NCBI GenBank assembly: GCA_001275005.1
Contig: JWZX01002559.1
Coordinates: 1 to 40,165 of the forward strand
DNA length: 40,165 nucleotides
Reading direction: 5' to 3'
DNA from: Chrysochromulina tobinii
Taxonomy: Eukaryota > Haptophyta > Prymnesiales > Chrysochromulinaceae
The notes below the pieces were generated by a model that was given only the letters and a program-made list of their open reading frames with translations, searched no databases and was not told the origin of the DNA. The translations under genes were made by a program, and so were the position numbers. Below are positions 17,325 through 26,432 of the stretch, in pieces (positions within the stretch are counted from its first letter, which is position 1; every line of letters starts with the position of its first letter).

Positions 17325-18422
17325 ATGGCCTCCGAGGTCGTGTTGCCTTCCGCTGGCAAAGGTGAGTTCCCACGGCTGCAAGACACGCTCGCGCAAGTCG
17401 AGGGCTTGCTTGCGCGCGCGGCCGCTGGCGTGGCACCCGACTCGGCAGACTCGGATGCGCTGGCGGCGCACTTCGAGGCGAAGCAGCTGATCCAGGAGAT
17501 GAGCGAGCGCGCTGGCGTCTTCGAGAAGCGCGCGCGCGAGCCGGATCCCGATAAGCGCATCTACGGCCCCAAGATGGCCCAAAAGGTTCTCGAATTCATC
17601 GACGCGCTGCAGGCGGCTAGCGAGCACGCTGAGGAGCTTGATGAGGCGTTAGCGCCGCTGCGAGCTCGGCTGGCTGCCGCGGCAGTCGCGGCGGCCGCGG
17701 CGGTCGCGGCGGCCGCCGAGGCCGTCGCGCAGGCGGAGCGCGAGGCCCTGGCCGCCGCCGCCGCCGAGCAGGCCGAGCTCGACGAGGAGGTGCGGCTGGC
17801 CTCGGAGCGCGCAACGGTGGAGCGCGCAGCGGCGATCGCGCGCCCGCTAGGCAGCGGCAGCGGCGATGCCTCTTTCCAGCGCTTGGAGGCGGCCGACACA
17901 GTCGACGCGCTCGGCCGCCGCAAGCTCATAGCCGACCTGTCGCTCACGCAGTCTCTTGAACTTCTTGAGGGCAGCTGCGAGTGTGCCGAGTTCGCGAGCG
18001 CGCTGCAGGCGCTGCACCTGCTCTGCGCGAACATCGTCGCGCGGCCCGAGGAGGCGCTGTTCCGCAAGGTGCGGCTCCTCAACGCCTCCTTCCAGCAGAC
18101 TGTCGCGCGCTACCCGGGCGGCGTCGAGGCGCTGCTCGCGCTCGGCTTTGAGGAGAGCGAGACACTTGAGGGCGATGAGGAGGCGGTCTGCTACGTCCTC
18201 GAGGAGCCAAACCTCGAAGAGGACATCGAGCGCTGGGGTCGCTGGTACGATGGGATTAAAGCGCACCAGGCCGAGCTGCTCGGACGCATGGAGGCCCACG
18301 GCGTGCGTGCGCTGCCGGTCGCGGCCAAGGGCACCGGCTGGGCGGAGGGCATGGCCGCGCCAGCGCCCGCGCGACCGGCGGACAATTTGACTCTGCACGG
18401 GCAGCGAGGCGGTGGGATTTAA
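17325..18422 (+). CDS. PUB-domain protein (p97/Cdc48 cofactor-like)
   Basis: 365 residues from the ATG at 17325. Residues about 205-295 form a PUB (PUG) domain: helical ALQALHLLCANIVARPEEALFRKVRLLNASFQQTVARYPGGVEALLALGFEE followed by VCYVLEEP, as in PNGase and UBXN6, where it binds the C-terminal tail of p97/Cdc48. The N-terminal 100 residues are helical and polar; residues about 115-165 are Ala/Glu-rich, likely a long helix. No transglutaminase or UBX domain follows, so it is a PUB-only cofactor. The stop codon overlaps a polyadenylation-like taataaa (18420-18426), and the next gene starts 76 bp later on the same strand. Confidence 0.75.
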   Translation: MASEVVLPSAGKGEFPRLQDTLAQVEGLLARAAAGVAPDSADSDALAAHFEAKQLIQEMSERAGVFEKRAREPDPDKRIYGPKMAQKVLEFIDALQAASEHAEELDEALAPLRARLAAAAVAAAAAVAAAAEAVAQAEREALAAAAAEQAELDEEVRLASERATVERAAAIARPLGSGSGDASFQRLEAADTVDALGRRKLIADLSLTQSLELLEGSCECAEFASALQALHLLCANIVARPEEALFRKVRLLNASFQQTVARYPGGVEALLALGFEESETLEGDEEAVCYVLEEPNLEEDIERWGRWYDGIKAHQAELLGRMEAHGVRALPVAAKGTGWAEGMAAPAPARPADNLTLHGQRGGGI

Positions 18423-18426
18423 TAAA
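18420..18426 (+). terminator. Possible polyadenylation signal overlapping stop codon
   Basis: The sequence ttaataaatg places an AATAAA at 18421-18426, across the TAA stop of the PUB gene. It fits the very short spacing to the next coding region. Whether this alga uses AATAAA is unknown. Confidence 0.3.
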
Positions 18427-18498
18427 TGTGTCAACCCCTTTTTGAATATTGGTGTGAATTCACGCCACGAACGGTGGCGACGGGTGGGCGAACCGCCA

Positions 18499-20505
18499 AT
18501 GCAGTCCGTCGCCGTGCCCGATGAGACTGCCATGCTTGCGGCCACGCTTCTTGAGACGGAGTCCGTAGACGATCCCGATGCAGCGGCCACGGCCGTTGCC
18601 TCGGTCTTTGCGCGCGTGCAGGAGCTGGCCGAGGAGAATGAGGCGCTGCGCGCCTCATTAAGCGAGGAGCGCACCATGCGCCTGGGCCTGCTCGAGTCCA
18701 ACAGGGAGCTCGAGTGGCGCGTGCGCACCGGCGCGAGTGCGGGCGCCGACGCCAGTGGGGCGCGGCGCGAGTGGGAAGATTCCGAGGCGCGGCTGCAGTT
18801 GTTGCTCACCGAGAACAACCTGCTCGAGGCGCGTGAGCGCCAGACAGCGGAGGAACTGCGGCGCGAGCAGGCCATCTCGGCCAAGCTGCTGGTCTCGCAC
18901 GCCGAGGCGATCAGCGCCGCCAAGCAGGCGGCGGACGCCGCCCATGCGGCCGACGAGGCAGCGCGCGAGGAGAGTGAGGCGGCGCGCGAAGCGTCCGAGG
19001 CGGCGCGCGAGGCGCATGTGCTCGCCACGTCTTCTGAGGCCGCGCTCGCGAACCTTCGCAACGAGCTGACCGCGGTGCGCGCGGAGCTCCACCAGGCGCT
19101 CGCCGAGAATGCGGTGGCGCGGCAGCAGCTCGAACGGCTGCAGACCGCGTCACTCGTGGCCGAGAGCAAGGCGCTCGAGCAAGCGGCGAACGCCCGAGCG
19201 TCAGTGACGGAGCTGAGGAGCCAACTCGTGGCGCAGCAGCAGCAGCAGCGGCAGCTGGAGCAGCTGCTCGCTCAGGCGAGGGGCGAGGCGGACGGGCACG
19301 CGGCCGCGGCCGAGCGCATGAGAGCATCTGCGGACGCCGCACGCGATGAGGCTCGTGTGGCGACGCAGGTGGCTGAGGAGGCTCGACGCGCGGCTGCGCT
19401 AGGCGCTCGCCGTGAGGCGGAGCTCGAGGAACGAGTGGGCGCGCTCTCGCGCCGGCTCGAGGCCCACGCTGACGAGTTGCAGCGCCACTCGGCCGCGTCA
19501 CAGCAGCAGGTCGCCAAAAGGGTCCAAGCACACTCCCGCACGCTCGCGGAGGCTCACGAGGCGGCCCAAAAGGAGGCGACTCTCGCAGCCGAGAGAGAGC
19601 TCGCGCTGCATGGCGTCGCGGACGAGCTGCGGGCGGCGCTCGAACGGCGCGGTCGCGAAGTCACGATGCTGCAGGCGCAGCTCGACGCCGCCGTGAGCGC
19701 ACACGCGCAGGCCAAGGCTCAGGTGGGTGAGGCGGCGGCGGGCGGCAATCGCGCGCTCGTGGAGGAGGCGATGAGTGCAAAGGCGCGCGCCGAGACCGCG
19801 CACCTGCTCCAGCAGCAGCAGCTCACCGAGCTGCGCGCCGCACGGGACGAGCTGACGCGCCTCAAGGCCGCCTTGGAGACGAAGAGCGCCGAGGTGGAGC
19901 GCGCTGAGATCCGCGGACGACGTGCGGTCGCACAAGCGGAGGTGGAGCGTGACACGATGGGGGCGCGCCTCCAGCAGAAGAGCGAAGCCGTCGATGCGGC
20001 GCACGCCGAGAACTTCGAGGCCATCGCGCGAGGGCGCGCCGAGGTGGACGAAGTGCGTCGCATCGCCGACCTAGCCGCACAAGCGCACCGTGCAGAGAAG
20101 GAGAAGCTCTTAGCCCAAGTAGCCGACAGCACGTCGGCGGCGGCGGGATTGCAAGAGCTTCTCGAGGCGCAACGCAAGGTGGCGGAGGGCTACCGCTTGG
20201 AGGCGGCACGCTCGCTCGCGCGACTCTCGCAGCTCGAGACGACGCAGCCGCACTTCGAGCACACGCTCGCCTCGTACCGCGAGCTGCAACAATCCGAGCG
20301 CGAGAAGCTCAGTAGGGAGTTCGCACAGCAGCAGACGCAACTGCAGCGAGCCCTGTCGAGCTCGCTCGCTGCCTCGCGCTCTGAGAGCCTCTCCGAAGTG
20401 CGCATTGGGCTGGACGAGCTCACTCATGAGCTGCGCGCGGCCCGTGCGCGCGAGGAGGAGCAGATGCAGCGCGTGCAGGCCGCGAGGCTGGTGGTACTGG
20501 GGTAG
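18499..20505 (+). CDS. Long coiled-coil protein of unknown function
   Basis: 668 residues from the ATG at 18499; the frame opens at 18412 without a good ATG. Apart from the first ~30 residues (MQSVAVPDETAMLAATLLET) it is almost wholly heptad-patterned, rich in Ala, Glu, Arg and Gln, with few Pro or Gly. Short motifs recur: AREESEAAREASEAAREAH, QQQQQRQLEQLL. The C-terminal 150 residues (LARLSQLETTQPHFEHTLASYRELQQSEREKLSREF) are less repetitive and more likely to be conserved. It resembles centrosomal or basal-body coiled-coil proteins in general form, but I cannot name a family. Same strand as, and 76 bp from, the PUB gene. Confidence 0.7.
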   Translation: MQSVAVPDETAMLAATLLETESVDDPDAAATAVASVFARVQELAEENEALRASLSEERTMRLGLLESNRELEWRVRTGASAGADASGARREWEDSEARLQLLLTENNLLEARERQTAEELRREQAISAKLLVSHAEAISAAKQAADAAHAADEAAREESEAAREASEAAREAHVLATSSEAALANLRNELTAVRAELHQALAENAVARQQLERLQTASLVAESKALEQAANARASVTELRSQLVAQQQQQRQLEQLLAQARGEADGHAAAAERMRASADAARDEARVATQVAEEARRAAALGARREAELEERVGALSRRLEAHADELQRHSAASQQQVAKRVQAHSRTLAEAHEAAQKEATLAAERELALHGVADELRAALERRGREVTMLQAQLDAAVSAHAQAKAQVGEAAAGGNRALVEEAMSAKARAETAHLLQQQQLTELRAARDELTRLKAALETKSAEVERAEIRGRRAVAQAEVERDTMGARLQQKSEAVDAAHAENFEAIARGRAEVDEVRRIADLAAQAHRAEKEKLLAQVADSTSAAAGLQELLEAQRKVAEGYRLEAARSLARLSQLETTQPHFEHTLASYRELQQSEREKLSREFAQQQTQLQRALSSSLAASRSESLSEVRIGLDELTHELRAARAREEEQMQRVQAARLVVLG

Positions 20506-20821
20506 AGTCGCGGGGCGCTCTCCGAATGTTGACTCTTCCCGGCACTTCACCGCACGGTGTGTCGGTCGAGTGTCGAGACGGTCGGGCCGCGTCGCGGCGC
20601 GAACTGGCCCCGCTATAGTACCGCGCGCGCGTGCGGGGGTAGAGCCCCCGCGTCCGGGCCCGGCGCGTTCCGGCGCGTTCCGGCTGGCGCGAGACCGGGA
20701 GAGCGCGCCTCTGGGTCCGCCGGCGGCGGCGCCCCGCGGCGCGTTAGCTTCTCTTTTATCAGCTTCTTGTGTGACAGTGCGCATAGTACACGACTTCGAT
20801 TACCAACACACGGCCGGCAGA
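20506..20821. other. Convergent intergenic region, very GC-rich
   Basis: Between the coiled-coil gene stop and the MED22 stop. It carries a tandem gcgttccg duplication near 20674-20690 and a high-GC block. No gene seen. Confidence 0.5.
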
Positions 20822-21262
20822 CTACATCGGTCCGGTACTGTTGTAGCTGTCCTCTAGCTCGCGTAACGCCGCACGCATCTCGCTCTCCACACGTGCAAGC
20901 CGCTGCTCACCATCTGAGGCGAATGCATTATGGGCGGCAGCGACGGCCTGCGTTTCTGTGCGTATGATCTTGTGATCCCCGACTACTGTGTCTCGCCTCA
21001 GCTCGTCGGTGAGCTGCATTAGATTGTCGGTGAGCTGCACGATGCCTGCGGCCAGCACGGAGGTACGTAGCTCGCCGATTTGCTGCCTCACCTCATCCTC
21101 CACCTGACCCCCACGCAACAGTTCGCTGTACTGGTCGAGCAATGTAGACGAACCGTCCTTGAGCCGCGTCAGGCGCGACTGCTTCGCAATCGTGTCCGAC
21201 TCCGCCAACCATTCGAGCGCGCCCCGTGGCGGTGCAACGCCGCTGCTCGATGAAGACCGCAT
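20822..21262 (-). CDS. MED22: Mediator complex subunit 22
   Basis: 146 residues, matching MED22/Srb6 in length and helical layout. Recognisable segments are RLKDGSSTLLDQYSELLRGG (33-52; animal MED22 has RLKDDIKSIMDNFTEII), VEDEVRQQ, then AAGIVQLTDNLMQLTDELR aligning to the AANIVRAGESLMKLVSDLK region, and a final acidic ELEDSYNSTG like ELEEEYYSSS. MED22 is a head-module subunit of Mediator, linking activators to RNA polymerase II in the nucleus. It is divergent from the LRR gene, with 132 bp between ATGs. This alignment is from memory of the family, but the match runs the full length. Confidence 0.8.
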   Translation of the reverse strand: MRSSSSSGVAPPRGALEWLAESDTIAKQSRLTRLKDGSSTLLDQYSELLRGGQVEDEVRQQIGELRTSVLAAGIVQLTDNLMQLTDELRRDTVVGDHKIIRTETQAVAAAHNAFASDGEQRLARVESEMRAALRELEDSYNSTGPM

Positions 21263-21394
21263 GCGCTCGAGGAAAAAGGTCAGACCATACGGAACGCGTG
21301 ATTTGCCTAGACTTTGCCTTGACGAGACTCGCCTTCACACCAGTCTCGCCCCTCGTTCCCTCCCTCACGAGCGTGACCTTGACTGGGATGCGGA
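21263..21394. promoter_or_regulatory. Bidirectional promoter, MED22 / LRR protein
   Basis: 132 bp between divergent start codons. No TATA box seen on either strand. Confidence 0.45.
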
Positions 21395-22786
21395 ATGATG
21401 GCGAAGCGTCTTTCTTCGCATGCCCTGCTCCTCCTGCAGCTCCTACACACATGCTGTGCACGAATGCGTCCGACCGAGCGCGAGGCGCTCGTCGCACTCT
21501 ATGCTGCCACAGACGGGGGCAGCTGGCTACGGAAAGAGCACTGGACGACCAACAACGCTATCGGCGATCCTTGTCGGGCATTTTCCAAACGCTTGCAGTA
21601 CCGCTTCAATGATTACGCGACAACTCCCTTCGTTCCCGGCGCACGCATCGAAGCGACGCCCTGGCATGGGGTCGGCTGCATCGACCCGTGCGACGACTAC
21701 CTTGACGGCCCGGGGTGCACTGCTGGCCGTGTCACCGGACTAGCGTTACGCAACAACAACCTGCGCGGCAGCCTCACCGGCTGGCACGGCGTCGGCCAGA
21801 TGACCAACCTGACACATCTGGACGTGTCCCACAATTTGCTAAGCGGCGTGCTCCCGACGCAGCTCGGACGCATCAACCACGTTGAACTGCTCTCGTTTCG
21901 CGCCAACCAGATCTCCGGGCTGCTACCTCCTGAGATGGCGAGAGTGAATTCCAACGGCGTAGGTTCGCTGCGCGAGCTGTCGATCAATCTCAACCGAATC
22001 AGTGGCATGCTGCCCTCCGAGCTCGGGCTGCACGCAGCCTCTCTCCAATTGCTTGACGTTAAGGTCAATCGGCTGAGTGGCACAATACCGCAGCAGGTAG
22101 GCCAGTTGCAACGGCTCGAGGCGCTCCAGCTTCAGAACAATTCCCTCTCGGGCACGATTCCCGTCGATTTTGGGCTGGTACCTGCAACTGGCGGCGGGGA
22201 CGGTGGTGACGGCCTCATGTACGACGCGCCGCCCGCACCTCCGGGTGGTCTGCAGCACCTTCGATACCTCGAGCTGCATAACAACGCGAGGCTCTCGGGC
22301 ACGCTACCGCCGTCGCTGCAGTACGTGGGCCTCAACCTGGGGCTCGCAGTGCCCGAGATGCGCCATAGTTTGCGCCACCTGCACCTCGGGAGCGCGCGCC
22401 TCTCGGGCACGATCCCGACAGAGCTTGGAAGGCTCACAGAGCTCACCTCGCTCAAGCTCGACGCAAACCGTCTCTCTGGTACGATCCCATCAGAGCTGGG
22501 GCTGCTGCGCAAGCTCGAGACGCTCGACCTGTACGACAACCCGCTGCAGGGCGACGTGCCCTCGGAGCTCGCCCGCCTGATCAACATTCGGCTCTTCTAC
22601 ATCCCCAACCAAAACCTGCGGCCGCTGCGCATGCACTACTGCGGCCAGCGCCTGCCGAACGTCGGCAAGTACAATTACCGCATCGTGCGCGAAGAGTTCA
22701 TGCGCATGGCGACGTCTATCTGCCCCGAGCCGCTCGACACCCTCGGCACCTTCGGCACGCTCGCTGAGCTCTCGGGCGACATTTGA
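21395..22786 (+). CDS. Secreted leucine-rich-repeat protein
   Basis: 463 residues. A signal peptide is likely (MMAKRLSSHALLLLQLLHTCCA). An N-cap follows (REALVALYAATDGGSWLRKEHW...WHGVGCI), the layout of plant-type extracellular LRR proteins. About nine LRRs of the plant-specific type occur, with consensus LxxLxLxxNxLSGTIPxELG: for example NRLSGTIPQQVGQLQRL, NNSLSGTIPVDFG, NRLSGTIPSELGLLRKLETL. A Gly/Pro-rich insert (ATGGGDGGDG...APPAPPGG) interrupts the array around residue 270. The C-cap has RMHYCGQRLPNVGKYNYRIVREEF and a final Cys. No transmembrane segment or kinase is present, so it is probably secreted or wall-associated, binding unknown ligands. Confidence 0.8.
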   Translation: MMAKRLSSHALLLLQLLHTCCARMRPTEREALVALYAATDGGSWLRKEHWTTNNAIGDPCRAFSKRLQYRFNDYATTPFVPGARIEATPWHGVGCIDPCDDYLDGPGCTAGRVTGLALRNNNLRGSLTGWHGVGQMTNLTHLDVSHNLLSGVLPTQLGRINHVELLSFRANQISGLLPPEMARVNSNGVGSLRELSINLNRISGMLPSELGLHAASLQLLDVKVNRLSGTIPQQVGQLQRLEALQLQNNSLSGTIPVDFGLVPATGGGDGGDGLMYDAPPAPPGGLQHLRYLELHNNARLSGTLPPSLQYVGLNLGLAVPEMRHSLRHLHLGSARLSGTIPTELGRLTELTSLKLDANRLSGTIPSELGLLRKLETLDLYDNPLQGDVPSELARLINIRLFYIPNQNLRPLRMHYCGQRLPNVGKYNYRIVREEFMRMATSICPEPLDTLGTFGTLAELSGDI

Positions 22787-22986
22787 GCCCGCACGCCCGC
22801 GGGGCCCAACTCGCAAATTCTGAGCGACGCCCTTCGTACGCGGCTTACCCCGATAATTTGCGGTGGTACTGTGTCGATGTCTCAGGAGTGTGAGAAGAGA
22901 CGTACAGACTCTTTACGCGGCCTAAAGTTTAGCTTTCGGCAGCCGGCCATATCACGCGCGTCCGCCGGTCACGGTCAGCCGAGCTA

Positions 22987-23394
22987 CTATAGTGCGTCTG
23001 GCGTGATTGTTAGCGTCAGGTTCTTAACATCTTTCACGGACAGGTTGTTCCCCTTGCCGCAGCGTAGCCCGCATTCCGGCGGGAACCAGACGCGGAGTGG
23101 GCCACCTTGCTGCAGCGGCTGGTTGCCGATGGCATCTGTGTGCATCAGTATGCCGAGCACCAAGTGCTCAAATGCGATCGGTTCAGTCTGCATCCCATCG
23201 CCTGCGATGAATACGCCAGTGCCACTCTTGGCCGCGCCGAGAAGGGCACGGACGCTGCATCCCTTGTAGCCCGCAAATTTCTCATCTGTCACCGGCACTT
23301 CGCACAAGTCGAGCGCATATAATTGGTCCAGCGGTACTTTTGAGCTGCTGTTGCTTGTAACTCCATTGACGAGACGTCGACGAGTAACCTCCAT
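22987..23394 (-). CDS. Small molybdopterin-oxidoreductase-like protein, 5' end uncertain
   Basis: 135 residues as an ATG-started frame. The stretch VPLDQLYALDLCEVPVTDEKFAGYKGCSVRALL...GPLRVWFPPECGLRCGKGNNLSVKDVKNLTLTI resembles the compact sulfite-oxidase-fold (oxidoreductase molybdopterin-binding) family: a short strand set, then PLR.WFP and a final L.VK.V..L.L. The expected N-terminal strand (EEWRLLV) is present just upstream in another frame; an 11-bp segment (ctcgtcgacgt, followed by ctcgtc again) separates the two frames. So the gene may have lost frame, or have an intron I cannot see, or start at the inner ATG. Cofactor binding is not shown. Family call is tentative. Confidence 0.45.
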   Translation of the reverse strand: MEVTRRRLVNGVTSNSSSKVPLDQLYALDLCEVPVTDEKFAGYKGCSVRALLGAAKSGTGVFIAGDGMQTEPIAFEHLVLGILMHTDAIGNQPLQQGGPLRVWFPPECGLRCGKGNNLSVKDVKNLTLTITPDAL

Positions 23395-23518
23395 TCCTCG
23401 GCCTTCGAGAAGAATGATTCCTTGGCGTGAATCGAGCTACGCCGCGTTGAATACGTGAGGCGTGGCACACATCGAAGTGCTCGAAGGTCGGCCGCGTGTG
23501 AACAACCTTTGGCTGTGA

Positions 23519-23552
<34 letters not shown>

Positions 23553-23879
23553 TTGGCTGTGAACGTGTGCTCAGCATCACAGTTCTCGGTTGTGGGTCCG
23601 TTGACGTTCCCCTCAGAAACCCCCAGGGTAGGGAGGGTGGGACACGACAACAACAACAAACACGACGGCGTACTTTACCGGTTACCGCAACTCGCGAGTT
23701 CAACTCCGCTCGGCTCGGCGGCCGCGCCGTAGGTTCGAGCCGAGCGGGGCGGGGTGTTCCTGGAGGAGGGTGGGGTCCGACCATTGGGTCCGACCTCCGA
23801 GTGCGGACCGGAGAGGCACGCCTGGGGGTGGTATTAAAGATAAGCTAGACTTCAGAGCTAAACTACCTAAAAACTCAGC
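23395..23879. other. Intergenic region with (AAGC)8
   Basis: Between the small oxidoreductase-like gene and the USP gene. It carries (AAGC)8 at 23521-23552, flanked on both sides by ttggctgtgaac (23508-23520 region and 23553-23565). No other gene seen. Confidence 0.6.
23521..23552. repeat. (AAGC)8 tetranucleotide repeat
   Basis: Perfect run. Because its period is four, all frames on the minus strand read Ala-Cys-Leu-Leu repeatedly, which creates false hydrophobic leader-like frames here. Confidence 0.97.
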
Positions 23880-26316
23880 TTAAAACCTGTTGATCAAGCT
23901 ACGGAACTTCTTCTCAATTGTCTTCTGCCTCTGTGGAGCGGGCGCAGGCGGCCTTGCGCCCACCGGATCCTCGTGATGATCATCCTGCGACGCGCACCTT
24001 TTTCGTCGAGGGTCGAGGTTGGCGGGCTTGGGGCTGCCGTCCGCAGCCAAACCGGGGCGTCCTCGGGGCAAAGCGGCCTTGTTCTTTGGTGGAGCAGCCT
24101 CGTCCCATTGCCGGGTGCAGCCAAAATACTCCAAAAACTCGCACTTGGTGTAGGCGATGCCGTCTGGCGCTGTTCGCCTCTCCACTGGCTTCTTAGGTTT
24201 GTTCGGCTTGGCGATGGATGGACTGGACTGCGACTCCATATTAGGCCACTCGCCCGTCTTGGGCCGACTGGTCTTCTCTGAGCCGAGCACCGACGACAGT
24301 GAAGGCGGCCGTGGCGGCGACGGTGCACTAGCAGCCGCCGCCGACTGCGCCCGTGGCACCTCGCTGCTCTGCGGTGGTGGCGGCGAGTCGGCTTGCGGCG
24401 GAGGCTTGCGGCGGTAGAGTACCAAGCTAATGTGGCGCTCATCGGAGGTGAGAGTAATCCTATCTGCACTCACATAGCGCAGCTGGCCGTTGGCCTCGAG
24501 CCCATCATACCGGTAGCTCGCCTCGCCCAACGGCTGGCGCCCACGATGGCGCCCACTCGCCTCGCGCCTCCGTTTAAAGTGGCCAGATGCGACAATGTCG
24601 GCCCACCAGTGGCCGCCGTCGTTGTAGACGACGGCCGCAGCGGTGTACTCCTGCCGCTCGCCGCTCATGTCGAGCGTCATCGAAGCTGCCACCTGCGGCC
24701 GCCAGGGCAGCTTACTTGCCGCGACGGCGCCGCCGGTCACGCCGCCGTCGATGCGGCCGAGCTCCACGAGGAGCAGCTGCGAGTAGATAGGCTGCTGGTG
24801 GCGCAGCCGCAGATGGCCCATGCCGCACTGCGGGCAGATGCAGTAGTTGTACGGATTCGTCGACAGGTGCGCCGCTATTAGCTGCCCCACCTGCAAGCAA
24901 CGAGGGGCAGGGGGAGGGAGAGAGGGGCACGTAAGGGCTAAGGGCTGTCACGCGTAAGGAGGCGATACGAAGTTTCTGCGCGGAGGCTGCGGGATGGTGG
25001 GATACGGCGTGCAGCCTCCATCATGCTGCCGTGGTCAGCCAGGATCGGGGACCTCGGAAAGAGAGTTAAAAGGATTCCCCAGTGAGGTCGGAATTAGCAT
25101 GGTCGTTTCCTCGTCATGGGACCCCGAGCCGCTGGCATGCACCGGCAGCGTGCATGCGGTGTGCGTGGGCCTGGTAGCGTGCCTGCGGTGTGCGTGGGCT
25201 GGCTGGCGTGTGGTCTCGACGGCTCACCTCGGCGGCCACGCCATGGCGCAGCAGGGCAGCGACGTCTGCCGCCTGCAACAGCAACGGCAGGTGCGCCGTG
25301 TGGGTGGACGCGCGGTACGTGTAGTCGCAGTCGGCGCACTGCCAGACGGCAAGGGTGCGGAAGTGGAAGGGCGACTCAGAGACGCTGTTGGGCAGCAGAT
25401 GCGCAAAGAACTGCTCCATGACCCCAAAGCAATGGCCCATCAGGCACGGCGTCTTGCACGGGCAGCGCGGGCACTTGACGCACAGACCACTGAGGCAGTT
25501 GGGGCACGAGCAGAAGCAGCGGCACTCGACGCACTCGGGCTGCGCAGGTGGGTCCACCAGTGGCCCGGCACCTGGCTTTGCATGTCTATTCATAGTCACA
25601 CGTTGCGTGTCCACCGACGGCCAGGCGTCCGCCGACGAGCGTGCCGACGATCTACTGCTGCTGTTACGACGGGCCTTGCTGCTGCGCGGGGCGGTCGCGC
25701 CCTCCCGAGAGCGGACGCCCACGACGACGACGTCATCGTCGTCGTCATCGGCTTCGACGGGGCGGCAAAGGTACCTAAACCACTTGCGCTTGGCAACCTC
25801 GCTCGACTTGCCCTGCCGCAGTACCTTCAGTGCCGCACGAAGCGCGGTTATGGGGTTGGGAGAGGCTGCGTGCGCTGAAACGCGGGATGTACATGATGCG
25901 CATGAGGAGCAGCAGCAGGAGCAGGAGGAGGCTGAGGTCGCAGATGATGTTGAGGCAGGAGCCAGTAGCCGCCTCTCTTTGGACGTAAGCGCGTGCTGCA
26001 TGAGCGTCAGGAAGGTGTCGACCGCGCAAGTGTTACGTGGCCCATACGCAACACCAACGAGTGGATGCAAAAACTTGCGAGGCCTGAGCGACGTGCCGGC
26101 CCACGCATTCGCCTTCATTTTCGCCTTGGGTGGCGGCAGCAATGGCAGGTCGCACGTGCCATGCCGGCCCGCCACTCCTGGCCGGCGGCCGGAACCAGCA
26201 ATGACGGCGAGGCCCGCGAAGGGATTGAGCGCCTCTGCCGCATCCCGCACACGTCGCGGACGCTTGTTCATACGCGATGGAAATGCGGGCGTCCATGCTC
26301 TTGCGCGCTTTGACAT
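23880..26316 (-). CDS. Ubiquitin-specific-protease-like (USP) peptidase, two exons
   Basis: Exon 1 (26316-25228) and exon 2 (24890-23880) join in phase 0 to give 699 residues. The Cys box is YGPRNTCAVDTFLTLMQHAL with catalytic Cys97; USPs usually have GNTCYLN here. The His box is VVYNDGGHWWADIV with His457; ASYRYDGL gives an Asp near 492; the domain closes with ISLVLYRRK, as USP domains do. A Cys-rich insert (CVECRCFCSCPNCLSGLCVKCPRCPCKTPC) and CxxC pairs (QCADCDY, CICPQCG) probably bind zinc. Exon 1 also carries a poly-Asp/Val run and a Ser/Arg-rich linker. The C-terminal ~200 residues are basic and disordered (QRQKTIEKKFRSLINRF). Predicted to remove ubiquitin or a ubiquitin-like modifier. 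The start at 26316 is the first ATG; the N-terminus is basic, suggesting the nucleus. Confidence 0.75.
24891..25227 (-). other. Intron in USP-like gene
   Basis: 337-nt GT-AG intron: donor gccgag|gtgagc at 25228/25227, acceptor ttgcttgcag|gtgggg at 24891/24890, preceded by a strong pyrimidine tract. Phase 0. It joins the Cys-box exon to the His-box exon, which is independent support. Confidence 0.85.
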
Positions 26317-26432
26317 GGTCCACGTCGCCCCCGACCTCGTCAACGCCCGCACTCTGTGTGACTGTGAACACTAAACTCGCTTAATGCGTTTGCCTCACAC
26401 ACAGGAAGGCGGTGCCGGGCCCTCCACACAGA

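Noticed and set aside
17847-19169. 440-residue minus-strand open frame
   Set aside because: Ser/Ala-rich mirror of the PUB and coiled-coil genes, spanning the gap between them. No domain.
23289-23659. Leader-like LACLLACLLACL frames on the minus strand
   Set aside because: The (GCTT)8 tract reads Ala-Cys-Leu-Leu in every frame, and there is no ATG before it. Not evidence of a signal peptide.
23660-23745. Possible tRNA-like sequence (ggttcgagcc, gagttcaactc)
   Set aside because: No cloverleaf can be drawn; the stems do not pair.
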